Shown here piece after piece: positions 17,201-26,518 of a DNA stretch of 64,000 nt. The notes under the pieces were generated by a model. The model saw only the letters and a list, made by a program, of their open reading frames with translations, searched no databases and was not told the DNA's origin. Numbering within the stretch: the first letter of the stretch is position 1; each line of letters starts with the position of its first letter. The DNA lies in contig CAYYWZ010000011.1 in NCBI GenBank assembly GCA_964475415.1, forward strand, positions 17,221-81,220, read 5' to 3'. A program made the position numbers and the translations under genes. This stretch comes from CALCMJ01 sp964475415. Lineage in GTDB: Bacteria; Bacteroidota; Bacteroidia; Chitinophagales; Saprospiraceae.

Positions 17201-17749
17201 ATGTCAAAAGGTAAAACCATACTAAAAGAAGGTAAGTTCAGATTAACACTGGAAAGACTGGCTCAGCAGTTAATTGAGGAGCATGGTGATTTTGATAATA
17301 CTTGTATCATTGGTATTCAAGAGAAAGGAGTAGAACTAGCGGAGAGAATACTAGAACTCATCAATATAAAAAACAAAAAGAATAAGCTACAGTTTGGTAA
17401 GTTAGATACTACATTCTACAGAGATGATTTCAGAACACATGGTAAGCCATTACGTGCAAGCAATACGGATATAGAGTTTATTCTAGATAACAAGCATGTT
17501 ATTCTTGTAGATGATGTGCTCTATACGGGAAGAACTATACTTTCTGCTTTAGCAGCCTTGCAAGATTTTGGTAGACCTTCTAATGTCCAGTTATTAGTGA
17601 TGGTAGATAGAAGATTTAACAGACACCTTCCTATACAGCCAGACTTTACAGGAATTGTAGTCGATTCTGTAGATGAAGCTTACGTACGCGTTATCTATGA
17701 TGAAGAGAAGTTAGCCGATAAAATATTATTATTTCCAATAAAAGACTAA
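17201..17749 (+). CDS. pyrR: PyrR: uracil phosphoribosyltransferase / pyrimidine regulator
   Basis: PyrR proteins make UMP from uracil and PRPP, and in many bacteria bind the pyr mRNA to attenuate it. 182 residues. The PRPP loop is 'VILVDDVLYTGRTILSAL' (about 100-117); 'GIQEKGVELAERI' and 'DTTFYRDDF' (PyrR-type 'D-x-x-x-Y-R-D-D' loop) separate it from ordinary UPRTs; 'DRRFNRHLPIQPDFTG' is the typical basic region. pyrB starts eight bases after its stop, supporting a pyr operon. The 48-bp upstream gap is too short for a classical anti-terminator, so RNA-binding control of this copy is doubtful. Confidence 0.93.
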   Translation: MSKGKTILKEGKFRLTLERLAQQLIEEHGDFDNTCIIGIQEKGVELAERILELINIKNKKNKLQFGKLDTTFYRDDFRTHGKPLRASNTDIEFILDNKHVILVDDVLYTGRTILSALAALQDFGRPSNVQLLVMVDRRFNRHLPIQPDFTGIVVDSVDEAYVRVIYDEEKLADKILLFPIKD

Positions 17750-17757
17750 AAGCTAAA

Positions 17758-18699
17758 ATGAAAAGTAGTCAGCTCAGTCAGAAGCATCTTATCGGTATAA
17801 AATACATCACTCAAGACGATATAAATCTAATTTTTAAAACTGCAGAAAGTTTCAAGGAGGTACTTAATCGGCCTATCAAAAAAGTCCCATCATTAAGAGA
17901 TGTTACGATTGCTAATCTGTTTTTTGAAAATTCTACTAGAACTAAAATGTCTTTTGAACTAGCTGAAAAAAGATTATCTGCTGATGTTATAAATTTTTCA
18001 TCTTCCTCCTCTTCTGTAAAAAAAGGCGAGACCTTACTAGATACGGTAAATAATATCTTATCTATGAAGGTAGATATGGTTGTTATAAGACATCCCGCGC
18101 AAGGAGCACCAGTTTTCTTATCTAAACATATAGATGCTAATATTATAAATGCAGGAGACGGTACGCATGAGCATCCTACACAGGCTCTCCTTGATGCCTT
18201 CTCGATTAGAGAAGAGCTAGGAGATCTAAAAGGGAAGAAAGTACTTATAGTCGGCGATATAAAACATAGTAGAGTGGCCTTATCCAATATATTTTGTCTT
18301 CAGAAGTTAGGTGCAGAAGTAAAGGTCTGCGGACCTCCTACACTGATACCTAAGATGATAAGCTTACTAGGCGTAAGCGTAGAATATGATCTTAGAAAAG
18401 CTCTGCAATGGTGCGACGTTGCCAATATACTGAGAATACAACTCGAACGTCAGGATATTAAGTTTATTCCTTCACTCAGAGAATACGCAATGTATTATGG
18501 TGTCAATAAACAACTGCTTAATGAGTTAGATAAAGAAATTGTTATCATGCATCCAGGACCTATAAACAGAGGTGTAGAGATAACTTCAGATGTAGCTGAT
18601 TCTGAACACTCTATAATACTCCAGCAGGTAGAAAATGGAGTAGCCATAAGAATGGCTGTCTTGTATCTACTAGCAGGTAGAAGAGAACCTGAAGTTTAG
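17758..18699 (+). CDS. pyrB: Aspartate carbamoyltransferase catalytic subunit
   Basis: Catalyses the first committed step of pyrimidine synthesis: carbamoyl phosphate plus aspartate to carbamoyl aspartate. 313 residues, standard for a catalytic chain. Carbamoyl phosphate site 'FFENSTRTKMSFE' (about 55-67), 'SSSSVKKGETLLDT', 'IRHPAQGAP', 'HEHPTQALLDAFSI' (about 136-149), and the C-terminal 'IMHPGPINRGVEI' are all intact. No pyrI regulatory subunit gene is adjacent. The gene forms a tight pair with pyrR. Confidence 0.97.
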   Translation: MKSSQLSQKHLIGIKYITQDDINLIFKTAESFKEVLNRPIKKVPSLRDVTIANLFFENSTRTKMSFELAEKRLSADVINFSSSSSSVKKGETLLDTVNNILSMKVDMVVIRHPAQGAPVFLSKHIDANIINAGDGTHEHPTQALLDAFSIREELGDLKGKKVLIVGDIKHSRVALSNIFCLQKLGAEVKVCGPPTLIPKMISLLGVSVEYDLRKALQWCDVANILRIQLERQDIKFIPSLREYAMYYGVNKQLLNELDKEIVIMHPGPINRGVEITSDVADSEHSIILQQVENGVAIRMAVLYLLAGRREPEV

Positions 18700-18779
18700 T
18701 TTTTGTTAAAGATATTTTAATATTTATAAATCAATAGATAGTTTTGCTCCAAAGCGTGTTATATCATAAAGTTAATTAT

Positions 18780-20198
18780 ATGCGATTTTTTACAACGGCG
18801 ATTTTTTGTCTCCTCTATCTATTTTCCACTGCTCAGCAGGGTTATAATATTGACATAGAACTAGAGAATTACAACAACGATACCTTGTTGGTAGGTTATT
18901 ATTACGGTGATAGGCAGCTTGTAAAGGATACCCTAATAACAGATAATCCAGGTAAATTTTCCTTTGTAGGCCAAGATACTTTGGACCCAGGTATGTATAT
19001 TCTCGTAACGAAACCAGATAATAGTTTTATCCAGTTTATGGTTCCAACTAATGATCAGCATTTTAAAATTATGGGAGATGCTATGATTGTGGAAGATATA
19101 GCTTTCGAAGGATCGGTAGATAACGATTTACTTACGGATTATGTCAAATATATATCTGAGAAAAGAAAACTTACAGAGAAACTAGATGCTGATGTCGAGA
19201 TGGGAATATCGACTCTTAACACTGAAGAAATAGGAGCTGAAAAAACAAAAATCGATACAGAGGTGAAAGCCTACATCGCAAAGATAATGAGCGAACATCC
19301 AGAAACGGTTACCGCTCTTCTACTGAAATCTAATATCGGAATAGATGTTCCAGAATACGAAGGAACTGCTGAGGAAGTTCAGATTAATAAATATCTGTAC
19401 TACAAGTTGCACTATTTTGATAATATAGAAATGGATAATCCAGCAGCTCTTAGAACTCCTTTTTTACATAATAGGGTGGATTACTACATGGAGAAACTGA
19501 CCGTACAACATCCCGATTCTATTAAGTTAGGTATAGACTATGTTTTAGAAAAAGTGGAGCCTGCACCAAAAACCTTTCAATTCTATCTCAGCCATTTTTT
19601 AAATAAATATGCCAACAGTAAGGTAGTAGGTTTTGATGCTATATATGTTCATCTAGTAGATAACTATTATGCTGTTGGGAAAGCGCCTTGGATGGATGAA
19701 GAAACCCTACTAAAAATAAAGGATAATGCGGATGATCTAAGACCTGTTCTTATAGGTAATATAGCTCCTGATATAACGGTATATGAGGAAGATAACAAAC
19801 CTATCAGTCTATCAGATATCGATGCAGATTATACTGTATTGTACTTTTGGGCTCCTGATTGTGGACATTGCAAGAAATCTATTCCTAAGGTTGTAGAGTT
19901 TAATGAACAGTATAAGGATAAGGGAGTCAAAGTTTTTGCTATATGTACCAAGCATAGAGAAAAGACAAAAGGATGTTGGGAAGCATTAAAAGAAAGAAAC
20001 ATGTTAGGATTCATTAATGCTGCAGATGAGAATCACAAGTCTAGATTCAAGATAAAGTTCAATGTAAAAACTACACCGAAGATATTTATCCTTAATAGAG
20101 ATAGAGAAATCTTAATGAAGAATATCGGCTCAGAGCAATTGAGTAAAGTAATGGATAATATTTTAAGTACGAATAAAAAGAAAGAATTTAAAGATTAG
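18780..20198 (+). CDS. Periplasmic TlpA-like thioredoxin-fold protein (DUF4369/DUF5106 type)
   Basis: I use the ATG at 18780 because it opens the signal peptide 'MRFFTTAIFCLLYLFSTAQQ'. About 472 residues. The N-terminal part ('YNIDIELENYNNDTLLVGYY', 'DNPGKFSFVGQ') is a DUF4369-like beta domain; the middle is helical and resembles DUF5106; the C-terminus is a thioredoxin domain with 'YFWAPDCGHCKKSIPKVVEF' (CGHC near 361-364) and cis-Pro 'VKTTPKIFIL'. Such proteins act as periplasmic thiol-disulfide reductants. The CGHC pair is more oxidising than the CGPC of thioredoxin. A VOC gene follows 14 bp downstream. Confidence 0.85.
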   Translation: MRFFTTAIFCLLYLFSTAQQGYNIDIELENYNNDTLLVGYYYGDRQLVKDTLITDNPGKFSFVGQDTLDPGMYILVTKPDNSFIQFMVPTNDQHFKIMGDAMIVEDIAFEGSVDNDLLTDYVKYISEKRKLTEKLDADVEMGISTLNTEEIGAEKTKIDTEVKAYIAKIMSEHPETVTALLLKSNIGIDVPEYEGTAEEVQINKYLYYKLHYFDNIEMDNPAALRTPFLHNRVDYYMEKLTVQHPDSIKLGIDYVLEKVEPAPKTFQFYLSHFLNKYANSKVVGFDAIYVHLVDNYYAVGKAPWMDEETLLKIKDNADDLRPVLIGNIAPDITVYEEDNKPISLSDIDADYTVLYFWAPDCGHCKKSIPKVVEFNEQYKDKGVKVFAICTKHREKTKGCWEALKERNMLGFINAADENHKSRFKIKFNVKTTPKIFILNRDREILMKNIGSEQLSKVMDNILSTNKKKEFKD

Positions 20199-20212
20199 TA
20201 AACTATATAACT

Positions 20213-20635
20213 ATGCAAAAACTTACACCATTTCATCTTGCAGTACCAGTTCATAATTTGCAGGAAGCAAGAAATTTCTACGCTAATGTTTTATGTTGTG
20301 AAGAAGGAAGAAGTTCTGATAAATGGGTAGACTTTAATTTATTTGGTCATCAGTTCGTTATCCATGAAACAGATGATCCACCCAGAAGGAAACAAACCAA
20401 TGAGGTAGATGGACATGCCGTACCAGTTCCGCATTTTGGTGTCGTCTTAGAGTGGGATGTTTTTCATAAGTTAGCCGAAGATATTAAGAAGGCTGGAGTT
20501 AGTTTCGCTATAGAGCCTTATATAAGATTTGCTGGTGAAGTAGGGGAGCAAGCTACTATGTTTTTTTACGATCCTTCTGGAAATGCTTTGGAATTCAAGT
20601 CTTTCAAAGATTTTGATCAGATATTCGCTAGCTAA
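20213..20635 (+). CDS. VOC (glyoxalase/bleomycin-resistance fold) protein
   Basis: 140 residues. Two beta-alpha-beta-beta-beta modules. Likely metal ligands sit in 'FHLAVPV' (His8), 'PHFGVVLEW' and 'NALEFKSF' (Glu), with 'ARNFYANVLCCEEGR' and 'FFYDPSGNALEFK' typical of the family. VOC proteins do many reactions (isomerisation, extradiol cleavage, resistance binding); the substrate cannot be told here. Probably co-transcribed with the thioredoxin-like gene. Its stop overlaps the end of the convergent glpD by 3 bases. Confidence 0.85.
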   Translation: MQKLTPFHLAVPVHNLQEARNFYANVLCCEEGRSSDKWVDFNLFGHQFVIHETDDPPRRKQTNEVDGHAVPVPHFGVVLEWDVFHKLAEDIKKAGVSFAIEPYIRFAGEVGEQATMFFYDPSGNALEFKSFKDFDQIFAS

Positions 20636-22305
20636 TTGAAGATCTCTTCATCAGGATAATTTCTAGCATCATAGACCAATTGATCTAATTTTTCAATTTC
20701 TTCTTTCGTTTTTTTATCAGACCATTTGAGATATTTTTGAAATTCCTCTATGGCAATTTCCTTTAGGATTGGTATTCTTTCTATGTCAAAATATAAAGAT
20801 CCTGTTCGTCTAACAAAGAAATCAGCAAGAGATGTCACCATTTCGTAGTTAAGACAATACCAGAGTTCAGATCTTCCTAGATTAAGTTCTGGTTGATCAT
20901 GATAGTTTTTCATTTGATCTAAGATTAATCTAGATGCTTTACCATAATTAGTAACTAGGTACCAGGCGTAATATTTTTCTATACCGTATGAAATGATTTC
21001 TTGTTCTAAATCAGATATATATATTTCTACGGAGCTATAGTTCTCAAAAGGTGCCACCGTTAAGTACAAATTTTTTGTTTTACATTCTGCAATCTTTAAA
21101 TTATTTTCTTTTGTCAATTCTTTTGCAACTAGATCTACAACCCTTTGTGCAATTTTTCTGTATCCTGTTAGTTTACCTCCTGCTATGGCAATAAGTCCCT
21201 TATCAGAAATAAATATCTCATCTTTTCTAGAAAGCTCTGAAGGAGCTTTTCCGTCCTCATGAATCAGTGATCTTAACCCTGCCCAATTAGAGATAGCATC
21301 AGCAAAGGATAGATTGATAGTAGGGAATACAGTATTAATTATATCAAGTAGATAAGTTGCATCTTTCTTAGTTGTAATAACTCGATCCAGATTTCCTCTG
21401 TATTCTGTATCCGTAGTACCTACATAGGTAGTCTTACCACGTGGAATTGCAAAAATCATACGTCCATCTGGGGCATCAAAGTATATGGTATTCTTTACAG
21501 GAAATTTATGATGTGGAAAAACAAGATGCACTCCTTTAGTAAGTTGTAGTTTTTTCCCTATAAGAGGTCCATCTTTCAATCTTATTTTATCGACCCATGG
21601 GCCACTAGCCGTAACTATTTTCTTAGCTTTAATTTCATATTTTTCTCCCTCAATAATATCTTTGCATACAACTCCTGATATTTTATCATTTTCGTACTCA
21701 AAAGAAATTGCTTCCGCATAATTTATAATATCAGCTTTATGTTCTACTGCTGTTTTTATAAGCTCTATCGTAAGTCTTGCATCGTCTGTTCTATATTCAG
21801 CGTAAAAACCACCACCTCTTAGTCCTTTTTTATCTAGTAAGGGTTCTAAGGCCAGACTTTGTTTCTTGGATAACATTTTCCTACGATCATCTCCTTTTAC
21901 TCCAGCTAGAATATCATATACCTTTAGACCTATGGATGTAGCTAATTTTCCATAATTCCCACCTTTAATTAATGGTAATAGCATTTTCTCAGGTAATACA
22001 AGATGAGGTGCCAGTTTATGCACAATAGCTCTCTCTGTACCTGATTCTCTAACGAGAGCAAAATCCAATTGTTTGAGATATCTCAAACCTCCATGAATTA
22101 GTTTAGTAGATTTACTGCTAGTTCCTGAAGCAAAGTCTTCCTTCTCTATTAAAGCTGTTTTGAGCCCTCGAGAAGCAGCATCTAAGGCTATTCCAGCTCC
22201 AGTAGATCCTCCGCCTATTACTAAGAGGTCATAATGAGTAGCTGTTAGTTTAGAGAAAATATCAGTCCTGTTTACCGCCGAAAACAAAGAAGAATTTTTA
22301 GACAT
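20632..22305 (-). CDS. glpD: Glycerol-3-phosphate dehydrogenase/oxidase (FAD)
   Basis: Oxidises sn-glycerol 3-phosphate to DHAP at the membrane, passing electrons to quinone. 557 residues, as in GlpD/GlpO. FAD-binding 'YDLLVIGGGSTGAGIALDAA' (26-45), 'TKLIHGGLRYLKQLDFALV' (the DAO signature), 'RTDDARL' and 'IAIAGGKLTGYRKIA' are conserved. A C-terminal DAO_C helical domain follows. Leftward transcription; its 5' end shares a 210-bp divergent region with recQ. No glpF or glpK is adjacent. Confidence 0.95.
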   Translation of the reverse strand: MSKNSSLFSAVNRTDIFSKLTATHYDLLVIGGGSTGAGIALDAASRGLKTALIEKEDFASGTSSKSTKLIHGGLRYLKQLDFALVRESGTERAIVHKLAPHLVLPEKMLLPLIKGGNYGKLATSIGLKVYDILAGVKGDDRRKMLSKKQSLALEPLLDKKGLRGGGFYAEYRTDDARLTIELIKTAVEHKADIINYAEAISFEYENDKISGVVCKDIIEGEKYEIKAKKIVTASGPWVDKIRLKDGPLIGKKLQLTKGVHLVFPHHKFPVKNTIYFDAPDGRMIFAIPRGKTTYVGTTDTEYRGNLDRVITTKKDATYLLDIINTVFPTINLSFADAISNWAGLRSLIHEDGKAPSELSRKDEIFISDKGLIAIAGGKLTGYRKIAQRVVDLVAKELTKENNLKIAECKTKNLYLTVAPFENYSSVEIYISDLEQEIISYGIEKYYAWYLVTNYGKASRLILDQMKNYHDQPELNLGRSELWYCLNYEMVTSLADFFVRRTGSLYFDIERIPILKEIAIEEFQKYLKWSDKKTKEEIEKLDQLVYDARNYPDEEIFN

Positions 22306-22515
22306 TTATCTTTTTTACTTACTTTAAATATAGATATAGGAATCTTAGTTCAAAATTACTGATTATTTATTCTAATATTAGATAATTTGTCACTATCCTT
22401 TTATCATAGTTTAGAAAATATTAAAATTTAAATTATAGAAAAGTAAATATGAAGGGACGGTATCTCATTTAGGAAAAGCTATTTTTATAGAATCAAAAAT
22501 TAATATTTCGTTAGT

Positions 22516-24672
22516 ATGAATATGGAAAAAGCCTTACAAGAATACTTTGGTTACAAACAGTTTAGAAAAAACCAAAAAGAGATTATCTCATCCATTATGG
22601 ATGGAAATGATACACTGGCACTTATGCCTACGGGTGGAGGAAAGTCTATTTGTTATCAGCTTCCTATGCTTGTCAAAGAAGGACTTGGCATCGTTATATC
22701 ACCACTGATTGCCCTTATGAAGGATCAGGTGGATGCACTCAAACAAAATGGAGTAAATGCTGCTTATCTTAACTCTTCTCTTAGCAAAGAAGAGTCTAAT
22801 CGTATTATGAATGAATTACTCAGCGAAAATCTTAAAATATTATATATAGCTCCAGAAGGATTGTTCGGTTCTGACGCCTACTTATTTAAGCTATTGGCTA
22901 AAATAAAAATAAACTTTGTAGCCGTAGACGAAGCGCATTGCATAAGTTCATGGGGACATGATTTTAGACCAGAATATCTTAGGCTCAAAGCCTTTAAACA
23001 GCAATATCCACAAATCTCTATCATTGCACTTACAGCCACAGCAGATGACAGAACCAGATTGGATATACTAAAAAATCTAAACATCGAACATGCTAATGTT
23101 TTTATCTCTAGTTTCAACAGAGAAAATATTTCCTATTATGTTCAACCAAAAAAAAATAGTTTCGATAAGCTACTAGACTTTCTCGAAGAGTTCAAAGATG
23201 AGTCAGGGATTATATATACATTATCTAGAAAGTCTACTGAGTCTCTTTCTGAGAATCTAAATGTTAATGGTTACAGTGCACTACCTTATCATGCGGGACT
23301 AAGTTCTGAAGAAAGAGAACGACATCAAGATCTGTTCATTAAGGATAATATAAAGATTGTTGTAGCTACTATTGCATTCGGTATGGGGATAGATAAGTCT
23401 AATGTACGATATGTAGTGCATATGGATCTGCCCAAAAATATAGAATCGTATTATCAGGAAACTGGAAGAGCAGGCAGAGATGGTGTAGATAGTAAAGCGA
23501 TGTTATTTTTTAGTAGGGGTGATGCCATTATTCTCAGGAGATTTATAGATGAGGGAGACCAAAGTCAAGTTAAAGTCCTTACAAGTAAGCTTAACAAGAT
23601 GATAGCTTTTGCTGAAAGTAAAAAATGTAGACGTCAATATTTGTTACAATATTTTGGAGAAGATTTTCCAGACAATTGTGGATCCTGTGATGTATGTCTA
23701 GCGGATTACAAAACTTTCGATGGAACAGTAATAGCTCAGAAAGCATTATCAGCAGTTAAACGACTCAATGAATCTTTCGGAAGAAATTATGTAATAGATT
23801 TTCTGAGAGGATCTAAGTCTAAGAAAATAAGAGAAGAACATACTTGGTTAAAAACCTATGGAGTCGGTGCAGATATTTCTAAGAAAAACTGGGAATCTTA
23901 TTTAAGAAATCTAATTGAAGATGGCTACCTGCGAGTAACAGATGACGGTTTCCCTGTCTTGAAACTCACAAAGAAAAGCATGCAGGTCCTATATATGGGC
24001 GAAAAGGTAAACCTTATAGAAGAAGAGAAAATAGTCGAAAAAGTTAAGACTAGTCTAGATTATGATAAGACCTTATTCGAACAACTAAGAAAGGTAAGAG
24101 CAGCAATTGCTAGAGAAGCCGATGTGCCACCTTATATAATATTTCCTGATAATACGCTTATAGAATTTGCAAGCTACTATCCAGAAACACCAGATGATCT
24201 ACTAAAGATGAATGGTGTAGGTCAGGTCAAAGCCAATAAATATGGTGATAATTTCAGAAAAGAAATAAACGCTTACTTGAAAGAAAATAATATAGATAGC
24301 AAGATGCCTCTGCTATCAGGAAGAGTGGTGAAAGTAAGGAAACAAAAGACTAGAGCCCAAAAAGCTTCTCCGACTAAAAAACAAACCTATGAAATGTTTA
24401 AGGCTGGAATGACTGTAACAGAAATTGCAGAACAAAGAAATCTGAAAATGAATTCTATTTTAACACACCTGGTGCACTATGTCGCTATAGGAGAATTAGA
24501 AGTTAATAAATTTGTAAAGCTTAATAAACTAGATAAAATACTTGAGGCAGCACAAAAACATGAGGGAAAAGGATTGCGAGAAATAAAAGATGAACTAGGT
24601 GATGCTTTTAGTTATGAAGAAATAAAATTCAGTCTAGGGCATAAGGAGTTTTTACAACAAAATAAATCATAA
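22516..24672 (+). CDS. recQ: ATP-dependent DNA helicase RecQ
   Basis: 3'-5' superfamily 2 helicase for recombination repair and fork processing. 718 residues. Walker A 'MPTGGGKSICYQLP' (38-51), DEAH box 'VDEAHCISSWGHDFRPEYL' near 137, motif VI 'QETGRAGRDG'. The zinc site is 'CRRQYLLQYFGEDF' plus 'NCGSCDVC' (about 372-395), followed by RQC and an HRDC domain ('FASYYPETPDDLLKMNGVG'). A C-terminal helix-turn-helix ('TYEMFKAGMTVTEIAEQRNL', about 625-645) is a known extension in Bacteroidota RecQ. It heads a likely operon: the next gene starts 12 bp on. Confidence 0.96.
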   Translation: MNMEKALQEYFGYKQFRKNQKEIISSIMDGNDTLALMPTGGGKSICYQLPMLVKEGLGIVISPLIALMKDQVDALKQNGVNAAYLNSSLSKEESNRIMNELLSENLKILYIAPEGLFGSDAYLFKLLAKIKINFVAVDEAHCISSWGHDFRPEYLRLKAFKQQYPQISIIALTATADDRTRLDILKNLNIEHANVFISSFNRENISYYVQPKKNSFDKLLDFLEEFKDESGIIYTLSRKSTESLSENLNVNGYSALPYHAGLSSEERERHQDLFIKDNIKIVVATIAFGMGIDKSNVRYVVHMDLPKNIESYYQETGRAGRDGVDSKAMLFFSRGDAIILRRFIDEGDQSQVKVLTSKLNKMIAFAESKKCRRQYLLQYFGEDFPDNCGSCDVCLADYKTFDGTVIAQKALSAVKRLNESFGRNYVIDFLRGSKSKKIREEHTWLKTYGVGADISKKNWESYLRNLIEDGYLRVTDDGFPVLKLTKKSMQVLYMGEKVNLIEEEKIVEKVKTSLDYDKTLFEQLRKVRAAIAREADVPPYIIFPDNTLIEFASYYPETPDDLLKMNGVGQVKANKYGDNFRKEINAYLKENNIDSKMPLLSGRVVKVRKQKTRAQKASPTKKQTYEMFKAGMTVTEIAEQRNLKMNSILTHLVHYVAIGELEVNKFVKLNKLDKILEAAQKHEGKGLREIKDELGDAFSYEEIKFSLGHKEFLQQNKS

Positions 24673-24684
24673 AAAGCATACTAA

Positions 24685-25659
24685 ATGGCAGAGGCTATAA
24701 TCGTCAGAAATTATGGAGATCCAAGTGTGCTCCAGTTAGAGGAAATTCCTACGCCTATACCTAAAGCTGATGAGCTACTGATACGACAGACCGCTATAGG
24801 TATTAATTTTCATGATATCTATTGTCGTTCTGGGTTATATAAGTCTTTAGCTCTTCCTGGCACTCCTGGCGTAGAGGGAGTAGGTGAGATTATGCAATTC
24901 GGTGCGCAAGTTCAAGGATTTAAAATAGGAGACAGAGTAGCCTATATTACGTCAGAGTACAATGGTTATTCTTCCGAAAGAACAATAGCAGCAAAATTGG
25001 CGATATTAATTCCAGATCAGATAACTAATGAAATCGCAGCAGCTACTTACTTAAAAGGCCTCACTGTCCAGATGTTAACTAAGCAAGTTACCCAACTAAA
25101 TAAAGACGATATTATATTGGTGCATGCTGCTGCCGGAGGAGTTGGAAGATTATTAGTACAAGCAGCTAAATCTATTGACGCGACTGTCATAGGTACAGTG
25201 GGATCTGAAGAAAAATCTACGATAGCTGCTGAAGCTGGTTGCGATCATGTAATCTTATACAGAGAAGAAAAAGTTCTAGATAAGGTAATGGATATTACAA
25301 AGGGTAGAGGACTAGATATAGTTTACGATAGTGTAGGTAAGGATACCTTTCATGATTCTCTCGCAAGTTTGACCTTTCAAGGTCATCTTGTAAATTTTGG
25401 GCAATCTTCTGGTTCTATAGAAAACTTTGAGATATCTATGTTAGCAAAAAAATCTAATACCTTATCTAGACCTATGCTTTTTCATTATACACGAAATAGA
25501 AAGACCTTGCTCGACATGAGTACTGAACTTTTTGATGATATGATTTATGGAAAATTGAGTGTGCCAAAACCTTTAAAAATCCCCTTAGGAGAAGCAAGTA
25601 AGGCACATGAATTATTAGCATCTAGAAAACTGTTACAACCTGTCATTCTCATTCCTTAG
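24685..25659 (+). CDS. qor: NADPH:quinone oxidoreductase (zeta-crystallin type MDR)
   Basis: 324 residues of the zinc-independent medium-chain dehydrogenase family. 'INFHDIYCRSGLYKSLALPG' corresponds to the Qor substrate region; 'GTPGVEGVGEI' to the glycine-rich start; the NADPH loop is 'VHAAAGGVGRLLVQAAK' near 150. The structural-zinc cysteines are absent, as expected. One-electron or two-electron quinone reduction is the family activity; the physiological substrate is not known. It sits between recQ (12 bp) and an unknown Cys-rich protein (16 bp), so the three are probably co-transcribed. Confidence 0.9.
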   Translation: MAEAIIVRNYGDPSVLQLEEIPTPIPKADELLIRQTAIGINFHDIYCRSGLYKSLALPGTPGVEGVGEIMQFGAQVQGFKIGDRVAYITSEYNGYSSERTIAAKLAILIPDQITNEIAAATYLKGLTVQMLTKQVTQLNKDDIILVHAAAGGVGRLLVQAAKSIDATVIGTVGSEEKSTIAAEAGCDHVILYREEKVLDKVMDITKGRGLDIVYDSVGKDTFHDSLASLTFQGHLVNFGQSSGSIENFEISMLAKKSNTLSRPMLFHYTRNRKTLLDMSTELFDDMIYGKLSVPKPLKIPLGEASKAHELLASRKLLQPVILIP

Positions 25660-25675
25660 GTAAAAATCACAAAAG

Positions 25676-26479
25676 ATGAAAATCCAATTTGAGAAGATCG
25701 CTTTAGAGTCTATTACTATAATGGAGTATCTCTCTGATGATATTGTTAAGTTTAGATTCAGTAATCTTGATCCTAACGTAAAGGAAAAATTATGGCTACA
25801 ATATCAAGATGCCATGGATCAATCTGTAAATAGAAAATCTTTAGATCAAGAAATAGCTTTTAAAAATCACCATTATTACGGAGAGAGAGAGCAGCTGATG
25901 CATATAAACTTAGATCATTGTTGCAATTCAGAATTCTATTTTACAAACGGGCAAGATATTATTAGTGTGCTCAAAAAGAGTAATGGCTATGAATTAGGAA
26001 AACACAATTACATATACTTAAGTAGTTATTTTCCGCCCTTATACAATTTTTATAGATATAGCCTAGAATCATTTAAACTGAAAACTTGTAACTCTCTACA
26101 GGAGGTAAGTTCTATAGCAACGAACTTACTCTCTGCTGTTACTGTAAGAAGAATAAAAACTACAGATCAGTATTTAGAAATTAGACAGATCTTTGCTTAT
26201 TCCTATTATATAACATACAGGGAAAAGACTTATCGTATTGACACATCCTATCCCAATGAATCATTAGAAAAGCAGTTTGAAAATCTATTGGATGAATTAA
26301 ATTTAAGAGGTGCAGTGTGTTGTTTAAATTGCAAATATTTTGAATCGGTAACTGTGGGACATTCAGTAAACAATAAACTTAATGGGGCTTGTAAAAAAAT
26401 GAACGTAGGAACATCTGATTCAGACAAAGTAAGAACACATATGTGGAGTTGGTGTCAAGAATTTAGTCAAGGCCTCTAG
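25676..26479 (+). CDS. Unknown protein with a C-terminal four-cysteine site
   Basis: 267 residues, not recognised. No signal peptide or membrane segment. The body is mixed alpha/beta, rich in Tyr and charged residues ('ICFKNHHYYGE'-like middle; 'LSSYFPPLYNFYRYSLESF'). A Cys pair at 82-83 follows 'NLDH'. The C-terminal 55 residues hold Cys216-x2-Cys219-x19-Cys239-x20-Cys260: 'CCLNCKYF', 'GACKKMN', 'MWSWCQEF'. That spacing and the closing W-C-x-x-F look like small iron-sulfur or zinc modules. Position behind qor suggests a redox link; this is inference. Three bases of TAG-containing tail precede the convergent cvfB-like gene. Confidence 0.8.
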   Translation: MKIQFEKIALESITIMEYLSDDIVKFRFSNLDPNVKEKLWLQYQDAMDQSVNRKSLDQEIAFKNHHYYGEREQLMHINLDHCCNSEFYFTNGQDIISVLKKSNGYELGKHNYIYLSSYFPPLYNFYRYSLESFKLKTCNSLQEVSSIATNLLSAVTVRRIKTTDQYLEIRQIFAYSYYITYREKTYRIDTSYPNESLEKQFENLLDELNLRGAVCCLNCKYFESVTVGHSVNNKLNGACKKMNVGTSDSDKVRTHMWSWCQEFSQGL

Positions 26480-26518
26480 TTGTAATCAATAAAAAAAATA
26501 AGATATTTGATTTTTCTA

